This document shows positions 27,300 through 36,425 of a stretch of DNA of 64,000 bases, one piece after another. This DNA is from Candidatus Coprenecus pullicola (lineage in GTDB: Bacteria; Bacteroidota; Bacteroidia; Bacteroidales; UBA932). Each line of letters starts with the position of its first letter. Positions within the stretch are counted from its first letter, which is position 1. The stretch is from the NCBI GenBank assembly GCA_018711925.1, contig DVHR01000086.1, positions 1 through 64,000 of the forward strand, read 5' to 3'. The notes under the pieces are model-generated. The model did not search any database, was not told the origin of the DNA, and saw only the letters and a program-made list of their open reading frames with translations. Both the position numbers and the translations under genes were made by a program.

Positions 27300-28481
27300 A
27301 TGAGAACAAAAGCGCACCTATTAAGAGCAATAGCCGTGGGGACAGTCATTGCCCTTGCCACCGCCTGCGGACAGAAACAAACGGAAGGACTTATCAGCGT
27401 GAACTTCAAGCGGATCACCGATGCTCCGGCCATGAACATCTCGGAGCTGGCCGGTGAACCGGAATTCATAGCCCTCGACAGCAGGACTGAAGCCTTCGCC
27501 ACGGGCTACAACTACGCAATAAGTGACCACTACATCTGCATCGGAGCATCCATGCGCGGTCCGGCGAAACTGTACGACCGCGCAACCGGCAAATTTCTCT
27601 GCGATGTAGGCGCCATCGGCCGCGGCCCCGGCGAGTACCTCAACACCTACGGCTCTCCGAGGATAGACGAGAAGGACGGCACGATATGGCTGCTGCCCTG
27701 GCAGACCAAAACACTGTTAGGCTACGACCTGAGCACCGGCAAGTTCAAGAAAGAGATTCCATTGAAATATGAAGTGCCAAAAGGCCAGTTCCAGGTGGAC
27801 TCCAAGGCCGGTACAGTTACCGTCGCCGCCCTGCCATTCATAGACATTGTACCCATGATAGCCTGGAAGCAGGACATGCAGGGCAATGTACTATGGGAGA
27901 TACCGTCCGGCCATCTGGCACTTACGCCGGACTTCAGCAACGAAATAGAAAGCGGACGCAACGTGAAAGGGACTTTTGATCTCTCTATCCTGACATGGGG
28001 CGGTGGCAGCGACTCCCTGTATGTCATAGACGAAGGCAGCCTGCGCCCTGTATATACCATCGACTTCAACACCAAGGAAGAGAAAACCGGTGCGGACTAC
28101 CAGACAGCCGTCAACGAGGATGCCCCCATCCACTCCTACACGATACTCCCTGAACATTTCATAAGCGATGTCAGCTTCCCCGTAGCCAACGAATGGGGCT
28201 ACACTACAGGAAAGCCGGAGTACGTCATTACAGACCGCAGCACCGGAGAAAGCGTAAAGACCACTTTCTTCAACGACTTTATGGCCTGCAACCTGGACTA
28301 CGCCAACTTTCTCGGAGGCTATTGGTACACGACCTATGATGCAGAAACATTCGCCGAAGCCGCCGGGAAAGCCCTTGAGGAAGGAAATCTCTCAGAAGAC
28401 AACAAATCCCGCATCTCCGCCATCCTGGAGAATCTCACCCCAGAGAGCAACAACATCGTGCTGCTGGCCCCACTGAAATGA
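27300..28481 (+). CDS. 6-bladed beta-propeller lipoprotein
   Basis: Lipobox LATAC; YDRATGKFLCDVGAIGRGPGEYLNTYGSPRIDEKDGTIWLLPWQTKTLLGYDLSTGKFKKEIPL, typical Bacteroidetes 6-bladed propeller (BF3164-like) pattern. Confidence 0.7.
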   Translation: MRTKAHLLRAIAVGTVIALATACGQKQTEGLISVNFKRITDAPAMNISELAGEPEFIALDSRTEAFATGYNYAISDHYICIGASMRGPAKLYDRATGKFLCDVGAIGRGPGEYLNTYGSPRIDEKDGTIWLLPWQTKTLLGYDLSTGKFKKEIPLKYEVPKGQFQVDSKAGTVTVAALPFIDIVPMIAWKQDMQGNVLWEIPSGHLALTPDFSNEIESGRNVKGTFDLSILTWGGGSDSLYVIDEGSLRPVYTIDFNTKEEKTGADYQTAVNEDAPIHSYTILPEHFISDVSFPVANEWGYTTGKPEYVITDRSTGESVKTTFFNDFMACNLDYANFLGGYWYTTYDAETFAEAAGKALEEGNLSEDNKSRISAILENLTPESNNIVLLAPLK

Positions 28482-28498
28482 CAGCCACACTCCGTAAC

Positions 28499-29296
28499 CT
28501 ATAACCGGCTGTCTCCAGCCCCGCCGCCGAACCACTTCAGGAAATCGTCCCTTCGGGCAGCACTGACAACTGCCGATATTGTCTGCTGCCCGTCTTTTAC
28601 CGTGATTTTCAACCTCCCGTTGAAGTATTTCCGGACATGGCGTATGGACTCCAGGGATATCACCAGATTGCGGGAACACCGGAAGAATCTCTTCGGGCCG
28701 ATATCTTCCGCCAGCACATTCAGATTCGTATATTCAGTAATCATCCGGCTGCCCTTGAAATCCACTGCGAACACGTACTTCTCCTCGCTGACAAAATACG
28801 CCACCTCCTCTACATTCACGTAGGTGTATTCATCGCCACGCGATATAAGAAGCCTGTCCCGCCCGTGCTGCCTGCCGATGACGGAGAGCCTGGCCATCAG
28901 TTCCCCCCATCCGGCCCGCCCGGCCTCACGGTTCTTCTCGAACTTGAGCACCGCACCCAATGCCGCCTCCTCTGACACAGGCTTGAGAAGATAATCCACA
29001 CTGTTGACTTTGAATGCCTTTATAGCATACTGGTCGTAGGCGGTAGTAAATATCACCGGCACATCCACGTCCGTCCGGGAGAATATGTCAAAACAGTTGC
29101 CGTCCACCAGCTCTATATCCATGAATGCCAGATCGCATCTTCCGCCCTGACTGAAAAAGCGCACCGTCTCCGCGACAGACTCAGCGGTGAGTACCGGCTG
29201 CCACTGCGGTCTGAGTGAGGAGATTGTCCGTCTGATGAGATTCTCCAGAGCATAGAACTCATCCTCTACGATGATATATGACAATTCAGTGACCAT
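28499..29296 (-). CDS. LytTR-family response regulator
   Basis: Receiver (IIVEDEFYALENLI...DLAFMDIELVDGNCFDIFSRT.VDVPVIFTTAYDQYAIKAFKVNSVDYLLKPV) and LytTR domain (FLVSRGDEYTYVNVEEVAYF-like...FFRCSRNLVISLESIRHV). Confidence 0.92.
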   Translation of the reverse strand: MVTELSYIIVEDEFYALENLIRRTISSLRPQWQPVLTAESVAETVRFFSQGGRCDLAFMDIELVDGNCFDIFSRTDVDVPVIFTTAYDQYAIKAFKVNSVDYLLKPVSEEAALGAVLKFEKNREAGRAGWGELMARLSVIGRQHGRDRLLISRGDEYTYVNVEEVAYFVSEEKYVFAVDFKGSRMITEYTNLNVLAEDIGPKRFFRCSRNLVISLESIRHVRKYFNGRLKITVKDGQQTISAVVSAARRDDFLKWFGGGAGDSRL

Positions 29297-29299
29297 ATT

Positions 29300-30331
29300 T
29301 TACAGATAAGGTACCTCCACCGAGAAAACACCCCCGGTATTTCTAACGGAAACTGTCTTCCCCATACTTTGATACAACTCGGAAATATATCTGATACCCA
29401 GCTCCGTTGACGTGGAGGACAGCTTGCGGTTCACATGGTTGGAGACTGAAACGCTTTCCCCGCCGAAGTTCACGCGCACGGTCATGGGACAAGCGCTGGA
29501 AATGATGTTGTGCTTCGTGACATTCTCGACCAGAATCTGCAGAGTGTGCGGCACAATTCTCCGACCTCCTCCCGCCTCCCCGCTCATAACCACCCTGAAC
29601 TGCCCTCGGTAACGCATCTCCAATACCGCTATGTAGGACTTCAGGAACTCCGTCTCCTCCTCCATCGGCACCGTGTCCTTGTCCTGCCACATGAGCATGT
29701 GCCTGTACATGGAGGACAGCTGCAGAGTGAACTGCCTCGACTTGGATGGGTCTATGCCGATAAGCGAATAGAGGATATTGAGGGAGTTGAACAGAAAATG
29801 AGGATTGACCTGCGCCTTCAGCACATCGTAACGGTACTGAAGAGCCTTTTTCTGCTCCTCCTGGGCCTTGAGCATGGACTTCCGCGTAGATATCTGCCAG
29901 TATGCCAGCTGCACTATAAGAAAAACCAGAATGGCATTCAGGCCCGCCCCGACCCAGTCAATCCTGATATCCGGATTGAACGTACCGCCCACCAGGAGGA
30001 AAGCCTTGCCGATGACAAAGAATATGGCACCGGAAAGCAGCATGTCCCCCAGCATCTTTACAGCAAATTTTATGTTATGCCTGCGGGGTATGACAAATAC
30101 CACAAGCACATTCAGCAGGATGACAAGCAATATGGGAATCAGGTTGTAGGTATAACTGACGAGAAAATCCCCGATGCAGGTGTAGGGCACCGCCGTATCG
30201 TACTTGAGAAGATTGTAGAATGCCTGGAACAATGTGCAATACACCAGTATGCCGCCCACAGCCAGCATCCACCTCCTCTTGAGTATACGTAGAAAGTCCC
30301 GCATATATCCGTTCATCGTCAACCGGCTCAA
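29300..30331 (-). CDS. LytS-type sensor histidine kinase
   Basis: Multiple TM segments; LKAQVNPHFLFNSLNILYSLIGIDPSKSRQFTLQLSSMYRHML; ILVENVTKHN. Confidence 0.92.
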   Translation of the reverse strand: MSRLTMNGYMRDFLRILKRRWMLAVGGILVYCTLFQAFYNLLKYDTAVPYTCIGDFLVSYTYNLIPILLVILLNVLVVFVIPRRHNIKFAVKMLGDMLLSGAIFFVIGKAFLLVGGTFNPDIRIDWVGAGLNAILVFLIVQLAYWQISTRKSMLKAQEEQKKALQYRYDVLKAQVNPHFLFNSLNILYSLIGIDPSKSRQFTLQLSSMYRHMLMWQDKDTVPMEEETEFLKSYIAVLEMRYRGQFRVVMSGEAGGGRRIVPHTLQILVENVTKHNIISSACPMTVRVNFGGESVSVSNHVNRKLSSTSTELGIRYISELYQSMGKTVSVRNTGGVFSVEVPYL

Positions 30332-30411
30332 ATATAGTAAATTTTCATATAAAACGGCTGAATGACCCGAACAATCATCCAGCCGCCATCCATCAGGAAA
30401 CCGTCCTCCTG

Positions 30412-31893
30412 TTATTCTGTGAATTCATAAACATATTCGGCATCACCGACATTGAAACGTGGCGGATTTTCCATATCGAAATCAGGCCACACCTTGATTT
30501 CTTTCAGATTGGGATTGTTGAACGCCTGCAAATTGGAAAGGGTTCCCTCTGTACATCCGCTAATGTCTATATAGCTGAGGTCATTGTCATAGCAGTAAAG
30601 TTCCGTCAGCAACGGAGAATCAGGTATCGACAAAAGACCTGTAAGTCCGCATCCCTCTATACGAAGGAAAGTCAGATTGGGCTTGTCGGTCAAATCCGGG
30701 GCCTGCTCAAGAGGATTCAACTCGCACTGCAATCTCTCTATCTGCGGACTGCCGGACAGGTCCAGACTTGTGATTCCGGTATTCCGGACATTCAACTCAG
30801 TCAGCTGGCCAAGCAGATGGGAAATGTCAAGTCTGGCTCCCAACCCGGGGTTTTCCTGACAAAAAAGTTGCATCAGACCGGTATTTGTGCTCAAATCCAG
30901 TTCCTCAAGAATATTGAAACTGCAAGTCAGTCTGGACAGACTCACACATCCCGACAACGAAAGTGTCCTAAGACCGTTTTCACGCCAATAATCATCAGGG
31001 AACTGATATGAACATGAAAGTTCCCTAAGTTTGCTCAAATTACTTACGTCTATCGAATAAAACCTGTTCCGGTCAACGTTAACTACCTCGAGATTCTCAA
31101 ACCGCGTCAGATCCAATGTCTCCTGATTACAGTTAGGCAGATATGCTATAAATTCCTTTAATGATCCGACACTGCCAAATTCTGTCAGAAATTCCAAGTC
31201 CTGCAACCCCGTAAAGTCCAGATTAAGAATCTCCAACTTTTCGAGACTGTCAATCTCCAAAGTTGACAACGACCTGCAATCCGTTAAATCCAACCTTACC
31301 AGTTCCTTATTGGAATTCAAGTCCAATTCCGTAAGACTGCTGCTGTTGACATTCAGATCTGTAACTGACGTGAAATACCCGACACCGACCAAAGATGCCA
31401 CATCACTGCCCGGCAGGTTTATCGCCCCGTTATACTCAGCCGCCTGGAGATTGGTGAAAGTATCGGCTCCCCCGGCGATGCTGTCCTTCACATACTGACG
31501 GAACAGTGGGTCGGGAATATATTCCTCGGTCAGGATATTGAACTCCACTACAGGCGGCTCAGGCTCCTCACGGACTATGGTGACTTCCACCTCGGGGCTT
31601 CTTGCTCCCTCCCCGTCATCATTCACTCCGGCGACGCTGTACATCCCGGACCCGGTTGCGGTGTAAGTCCGCTTCGGAGTATTCTGTACCTCCGCCCCGT
31701 CCTTGTACCACCTGTAAGTCAGAGCGTATTCTATAGCATCCACAGAAAGCAGCACTGTAGTGTCATCCACTGTGCTCACAGTAATCTGTCCTGCCGCAGC
31801 AGGCAATCGGGGTGTCTCCTGCTCCTCGCATCCTGCCAGGAACAGCGGCAAGGCCATGGCCGCCAGTGCCGTCAGATAGCTTAATCTTTTCAT
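30412..31893 (-). CDS. Leucine-rich-repeat lipoprotein with N-terminal Ig/PKD-like domain
   Basis: MKRLSYLTALAAMALPLFLAGCEEQ lipobox; repeated LTELDLNSNKELVRLDLTDCRSLSTLEI-type LRRs. Track start at 32220 rejected (runs into the repeat array). Confidence 0.8.
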   Translation of the reverse strand: MKRLSYLTALAAMALPLFLAGCEEQETPRLPAAAGQITVSTVDDTTVLLSVDAIEYALTYRWYKDGAEVQNTPKRTYTATGSGMYSVAGVNDDGEGARSPEVEVTIVREEPEPPVVEFNILTEEYIPDPLFRQYVKDSIAGGADTFTNLQAAEYNGAINLPGSDVASLVGVGYFTSVTDLNVNSSSLTELDLNSNKELVRLDLTDCRSLSTLEIDSLEKLEILNLDFTGLQDLEFLTEFGSVGSLKEFIAYLPNCNQETLDLTRFENLEVVNVDRNRFYSIDVSNLSKLRELSCSYQFPDDYWRENGLRTLSLSGCVSLSRLTCSFNILEELDLSTNTGLMQLFCQENPGLGARLDISHLLGQLTELNVRNTGITSLDLSGSPQIERLQCELNPLEQAPDLTDKPNLTFLRIEGCGLTGLLSIPDSPLLTELYCYDNDLSYIDISGCTEGTLSNLQAFNNPNLKEIKVWPDFDMENPPRFNVGDAEYVYEFTE

Positions 31894-32087
31894 ACTCTTT
31901 AATTTTTGAATTTTTGTATTTGGTATGGGTATGACAAATTTACCATGCCTCCGACTTTTCCATATCACAAATTTCCGCAAACTGCCGGAACACTTCCCTG
32001 AAATGCAGATACGGAGACCTGAAGTCGCAACACCCGCCCCGTCCTGACGGTTCCTGGTACGGATAATATCCGGCCTCCTCCTTCTAA

Positions 32088-32515
32088 TTGTGGTATGGCA
32101 TTTCCTTGCCGCCCCGTCTTCACGGTGTTCTAAGGCGGTTTCCCAGTCAGGCCGGATTCCACAACGGCAGTGATTCCCGCGATTCGGTGCCGTTGTGGTC
32201 GGACGTTTCCTTGTCGTCACGGTTTCATGGTGTTCTATGGCGGTTTCACGGTCAGGCCGGATTCCACAACGGCAGCGATTCCCGCGATTTGGTGCCGGTG
32301 TGGTCGGATGTTTTCCTTGTCACCCCGTCTTCACGGTGTTCTATGGCGGTTTCGCGGTCAGACCGGATTCCACAACGGCAGCGTTTTCCGCAATTCAGTG
32401 CCGTTGTGGTCGAACGTTTTCCTTGTCACCCCGGCTTCACGGTGTTCTATGGCGGTTTCACGGTCAGGCCGGATTCCACAACGGCAGTGATTCCCGCAAT
32501 TCAGTGCCAGTGTGG
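32088..32515. repeat. Tandem array, ~3.9 copies of a ~105-106-bp unit with an internal 11-bp stem palindrome
   Basis: CGGATTCCACAACGGCAG recurs at 32153, 32258, 32364 and 32470. Each unit has CCACAACGGCA-N18-TGCCGTTGTGG (perfect in units 1 and 3, one mismatch in units 2 and 4) plus repeated ttcacggtgttctatggcggtttcacggtcagg. Confidence 0.95.
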
Positions 32516-32655
32516 CAGACGGTCGTGAAGCGGTCGGGAGGAGATTGTGGGAAGAGCGCGTCTCAGGCACTTGCGTCTCATGCTCAGCCATTTTGCAATG
32601 TCCAGCATATCATCAAAATTTATCTCGCTTATTATCAATAGCATACGTTTTGACA

Positions 32656-32793
32656 ATTTGCTGGACCTGGTATATTTCGCCGCCAAACGGCCATTCAGCA
32701 CCATATATTCACATGTCCAGCAGATGTCTTTCCTCAGAGTATCTGATTACCAGGCGTTTCTATGAGAGCACTTTGTTGGACTCCTGAAGTCTG
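32656..32793. repeat. Dispersed repeat module (CCAGCAGAT type), second copy
   Basis: tttgctggacctgg...gccgccaaacggccattcagcaccatat...catgtccagcagatgtctt...gattaccaggcgtttctatgagagc...ttgttggactcctgaagtct aligns by eye with 26900-27036. Confidence 0.65.
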
Positions 32794-32956
32794 ACCCGCT
32801 TGAAATCAATGGGCCTTTCCCTCCTATTCCATTATGTCCGTAGCAGTATGCATACCCCACAGAAAATCTACTGACCCCGTATATGGGAGAGTGCACCGCA
32901 AATGCCGGGTTCGGGGGCACTCCCCGGGATGGGGATGGCAAAGATGGTAATGGTCA

Positions 32957-33013
32957 GAAGAAAGGGGTGGTAAAGAAAGGGGTGGTAAAGAAAGGGATGG
33001 TGAAGAAGGGGCG
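32957..33013. repeat. Short tandem repeat (15-bp unit, 3-4 copies)
   Basis: agaaaggggtggtaa / agaaaggggtggtaa / agaaagggatggtga / agaaggggcgg. Confidence 0.85.
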
Positions 33014-33027
33014 GCGGATAGCAAATG

Positions 33028-33058
33028 AAAAAAGCCCGGCACAGACACCGGGCTTTCG
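33028..33058 (-). terminator. Terminator downstream of tsf
   Basis: AAAGCCCGG-N8-CCGGGCTTT with A/T flanks, 30 nt after the tsf stop. Confidence 0.8.
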
Positions 33059-33089
33059 TGTATGTGAACCGGGCAATGCCGGTTGTGAT

Positions 33090-34085
33090 TTAGTCTACGA
33101 GGGAGATGCGCTTGAAGACGGTTACTCTGGCCTCTTTGTCCACGGCTGCGATAGCGGCCTTGACTGAGGTCTTGCCGTCGCCCATCTGGTACTCCTGCTC
33201 CTCGAGGGTGTTCTCCTTGAAGAACTTGTTCAGACGGCCATTGGCGATGTTGTTGACCATTGCCTCCTGGAGATTGGCGGCCTTCTCAGCTGAGACGGTC
33301 TTGATAATCTCACGGGCCTGGTCAGCCTGCTCGGGAGTGAGCCAGCCTTTGGCGGTATTGGACTGGATATGGTCCTCGCTGTCCACGTGGGCGGGATTGA
33401 TGCCGGCTTTAGAGAGAGCTGCGTCAACAGCCTTCTTCACCAACTCCTCCTTGGTCTTCTCGACAGCCACCTTGAGCTCCTCATCAATCACATTCTGAGG
33501 CACGGCCTCTTTGTTGACTGCGACGGGATTCATGGATGCTACCTGCATGGCTACGCCTTTGGCGAGCTCTACGGGCACTTCCTTGTTGAAGCCGACGATT
33601 GCGCCGAGCTTACCGTTGATGGTGTGGATATAGGAGATGATATAGGGAGCCTCTACTTTCTCGTAAGCCACGAGGGAGTGTTTCTCACCGGTCTTGCCGA
33701 TCTGCTCTGTGATGGCGGCCTCTACTGTACGGCCGTCGGCGATAGCGCAGGCCTTGAGAGCATCCATATCGGCGGGCATAGCCTTGATGGCTGCATCAGC
33801 GATGGCGTTTGCAAGAGCCTGAAACTCCTCGTTCTTGGCCACGAAGTCTGTCTCGCAGCCGAGGCACAGGAGGATACCCTTGCCGCCGTCCACCTTGGCG
33901 ACGACAGCACCCTCGGAAGTCTCGCGGTCAGCTCTCTTGGCAGCCACGAGCTTGCCTTTCTCACGGATAATCTCCTTTGCTCTCTCATAGTCACCGTTGG
34001 CCTCTACGAGAGCCTTCTTGCAGTCCATCATACCGGCTCCGGTCATCTTGCGGAGCTTCTGAACGTCTATTGCTTTAATTTCCAT
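33090..34085 (-). CDS. tsf: Translation elongation factor Ts
   Basis: [37 protein letters not shown]...; EF-Ts signature; next to rpsB. Confidence 0.97.
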   Translation of the reverse strand: MEIKAIDVQKLRKMTGAGMMDCKKALVEANGDYERAKEIIREKGKLVAAKRADRETSEGAVVAKVDGGKGILLCLGCETDFVAKNEEFQALANAIADAAIKAMPADMDALKACAIADGRTVEAAITEQIGKTGEKHSLVAYEKVEAPYIISYIHTINGKLGAIVGFNKEVPVELAKGVAMQVASMNPVAVNKEAVPQNVIDEELKVAVEKTKEELVKKAVDAALSKAGINPAHVDSEDHIQSNTAKGWLTPEQADQAREIIKTVSAEKAANLQEAMVNNIANGRLNKFFKENTLEEQEYQMGDGKTSVKAAIAAVDKEARVTVFKRISLVD

Positions 34086-34102
34086 GGTTACCTTATTTTA
34101 AA

Positions 34103-34963
34103 TTACTCCTTTTCTTCTGCAGGCTCAGCTGGAGCTGCGGGAGCCTCCTCTGCCACAGGCTCAGCTGCAGGAGCCGCGGCCTCTGCCTTGGGAGCGGCAC
34201 CCTTGCGGGGACGCATCTTCTTGCCGGAAGCGGCATTGTCAGCCTCGCGGGCCTCATCCTCCTTGTCCTTCTCGAGCTTTCTCTCTTCCAGTCCCTCCTT
34301 GATGGCTCCGCAAAGAGCATCGAGGATAACTGATACTGACTTGGCAGCGTCATCGTTACCGGGAATCACATAATCAATAGGTGTGGGATCGCAACATGTA
34401 TCAACAACTGCGATAACCGGGATATTGAGACGGTTGGCCTCCTTGACAGCGTTCATCTCTTTCTGTACGTCCACTACGAAAAGGGCTGCAGGAAGACGGT
34501 TGAGGTCAGCGATGGAACCGAGGTTCTTCTCGAGCTTGGCTCTCTGACGGGTAATCTGGAGACGCTCACGCTTTGCAAGGGTCTCAAAGGTACCGTTGGT
34601 CATCATCTCATCGATGGTGTGCATCTTCTTGACAGCTTTACGGATGGTGGGGAAATTGGTAAGCATTCCACCGGGCCATCTCTCTGTCACGTAAGGCATA
34701 TTGACACTCTGGGCATATTCTGCCACGATGTCCTTAGCCTGTTTCTTGGTAGCCACGAAAAGGATACGGCGACCCGCACGGGCGAGCTGCTTCATCACGT
34801 TCGCGGCCTCGTCTATCTTGACAACAGTCTTATGCAGGTCTATTATATGGATTCCGTTTTTCTCCATGAAAATGTAAGGAGCCATTTTGGGATTCCATTT
34901 TCTCTTCAGGTGACCGAAGTGAACACCTGCATCAAGTAAATCTTGGAAATTTGTTCTGGGCAT
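34103..34963 (-). CDS. rpsB: 30S ribosomal protein S2
   Basis: LLDAGVHFGHLKRKWNPKMAPYIFMEKNGIHIIDLHKT...; start reset to MPRTNFQDLL (34963). Confidence 0.97.
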   Translation of the reverse strand: MPRTNFQDLLDAGVHFGHLKRKWNPKMAPYIFMEKNGIHIIDLHKTVVKIDEAANVMKQLARAGRRILFVATKKQAKDIVAEYAQSVNMPYVTERWPGGMLTNFPTIRKAVKKMHTIDEMMTNGTFETLAKRERLQITRQRAKLEKNLGSIADLNRLPAALFVVDVQKEMNAVKEANRLNIPVIAVVDTCCDPTPIDYVIPGNDDAAKSVSVILDALCGAIKEGLEERKLEKDKEDEAREADNAASGKKMRPRKGAAPKAEAAAPAAEPVAEEAPAAPAEPAEEKE

Positions 34964-35141
34964 TGTTTTGTTAAATTTTGTCTCTGTGTTATACAAGAGT
35001 TCTCTTTGTTAATCTCGAAGTAGCGGCCATACTGCCGGTCTTCCAAATTTCTCGCAGCAGGACAAACGGGAAGTAACCGCAAACAACCGGGTCTTTCTGT
35101 TTTGAATCCTGACTGTGCATCTTAGTGTTCTTACGTAAATA

Positions 35142-35531
35142 CTAACGTTTGCTGAACTGGAAGCGTCTACGTGCACCGGGCTGTCCGGGTTTCTTTCTCT
35201 CGACCTCGCGGGCATCGCGGGTGAGGAAACCGTTGGATTTCAGAACCGGACGATAGGCCTCCTTGTTTATCTCGCAGAGTGCGCGGGATATGGCAAGGCG
35301 GAGTGCCTCGGCCTGACCTTTGATTCCACCGCCGTCAAGATTGACTTTGATGTCGAAATCGGCCAGAGTCTCAGTCACATTCAAAGGCTGTCTCACGATA
35401 TAACGGAGAGTTTCCTCCTTGAAATACTCTTCAAGGGTTCGGCCGTTGATGGTGATGTTGCCTTTGCCTGTAGTCACATAAACGCGAGCGACAGCAGATT
35501 TACGTCTTCCAAGGGCGTTGATTACTTCCAT
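35142..35531 (-). CDS. rpsI: 30S ribosomal protein S9
   Basis: [26 protein letters not shown]...[19 protein letters not shown]...[25 protein letters not shown]. Confidence 0.97.
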   Translation of the reverse strand: MEVINALGRRKSAVARVYVTTGKGNITINGRTLEEYFKEETLRYIVRQPLNVTETLADFDIKVNLDGGGIKGQAEALRLAISRALCEINKEAYRPVLKSNGFLTRDAREVERKKPGQPGARRRFQFSKR

Positions 35532-35538
35532 GCTCTGT

Positions 35539-35994
35539 TTACTTTTGTTCGTTAATGTTGATTAATACTGGAGATTGAGCCTGATGAGGATGCTCGGGAC
35601 CTGCATATACATGAAGGTTCCTGTACATCTGCGCACCCAGGCGGGTCTTGGGGAGCATCTTGCGGATGGCCTCCCTAACTACGGCTTCCGGCTTGCGGGC
35701 GAGAAGTTCCTTGGGGGTAGCGAAACGCTGACCTCCGGGATAACCGGTGTGACGCACATAGACCTTATCGGTGAGCTTCTTTCCGGTGAAACGGACTTTC
35801 TCGGCGTTGATTATGATGACATAATCACCGCAGTCCATGTTCGGAGAGTAGTACACCTTGTTCTTGCCACGCAGCATGATTGCCACTTTGGAAGCAAGGC
35901 GGCCCACGATCTGGTCTGTTGCATCAACCACTACCCATTTCTTCTCGATCATGTTCGGGTTAGCCGACACTGTTTTGTAGCTTAATGTGTCCAC
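35539..35994 (-). CDS. rplM: 50S ribosomal protein L13
   Basis: [54 protein letters not shown]...[10 protein letters not shown]. Confidence 0.97.
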   Translation of the reverse strand: MDTLSYKTVSANPNMIEKKWVVVDATDQIVGRLASKVAIMLRGKNKVYYSPNMDCGDYVIIINAEKVRFTGKKLTDKVYVRHTGYPGGQRFATPKELLARKPEAVVREAIRKMLPKTRLGAQMYRNLHVYAGPEHPHQAQSPVLININEQK

Positions 35995-36028
35995 TGTGTT
36001 GATTTTTAAGTTAATACATTAAAATTTG

Positions 36029-36063
36029 TTGCAATCCCCCTATTATAAGGGGGTGCAAAGATA
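36029..36063 (-). promoter_or_regulatory. rplM-rpsI upstream inverted repeat overlapping a TATCTTTG promoter element
   Basis: Minus strand TATCTTTGCACCCCCTTATAATAGGGGGATTGCAA: -7-like TATCTTTG plus TTGCA/TGCAA and CCCCC/GGGGG arms. Confidence 0.5.
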
Positions 36064-36200
36064 TACAAAATTTTCAACGTTGCAAAACTTAGAGTGTTGG
36101 AAACATTTTAATTTTCTGTGAGAAAAATTGAAACTGACCCTTATAGCGAAGCGGAAAAATCACTATATTTGGGGCACAAACCTATTAACCTCATACCGAT

Positions 36201-36425
36201 ATGAAGAAGATTGAGATTTCTCTGCAAAGAAAAATAGCCGCCGTGGCTATCTGCATCGCGCTTACCGTGATAACATATATACTCGTATCCTATATATGCC
36301 GCGAATGGCTGCACATGAACTCCGGCTTCCTGCGGATCTTCAGCAGTCTCGTCATAGCCATCCCAGTAGGAGCCGTCTCATGCAAGACACTCATAGAGTC
36401 GTGGACTGGGGAGAAGATAGAGTAG
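36201..36425 (+). CDS. Small two-TM hypothetical membrane protein
   Basis: 74 aa; two hydrophobic segments (IAAVAICIALTVITYILVSYI; FLRIFSSLVIAIPVGAVSC); upstream TATATTTG -7-like element. Confidence 0.6.
   Translation: MKKIEISLQRKIAAVAICIALTVITYILVSYICREWLHMNSGFLRIFSSLVIAIPVGAVSCKTLIESWTGEKIE

Noticed and set aside
30412-32220. 602-aa ORF as called in the track
   Set aside because: The first ~109 codons run through the tandem array and lack signal features; a clear lipoprotein start (MKRLSYL...LAGC) lies at 31893.
32088-32515. Possible CRISPR array
   Set aside because: Unit is ~106 bp and homologous throughout (no unrelated spacers of constant length), and no cas genes are nearby.
32088-32641. 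ORFs of 146, 106 and 148 aa across the array (+) and 77 aa (-)
   Set aside because: Overlapping open frames in several phases arise from the tandem DNA repeat; unit lengths (105-106 bp) shift frame between copies, so no consistent repeat protein is encoded.
32883-33167. 94-aa plus-strand ORF (KKGVVKKGVVKKG)
   Set aside because: Product of the 15-bp minisatellite; runs antisense through the tsf terminator and tsf 3' end.
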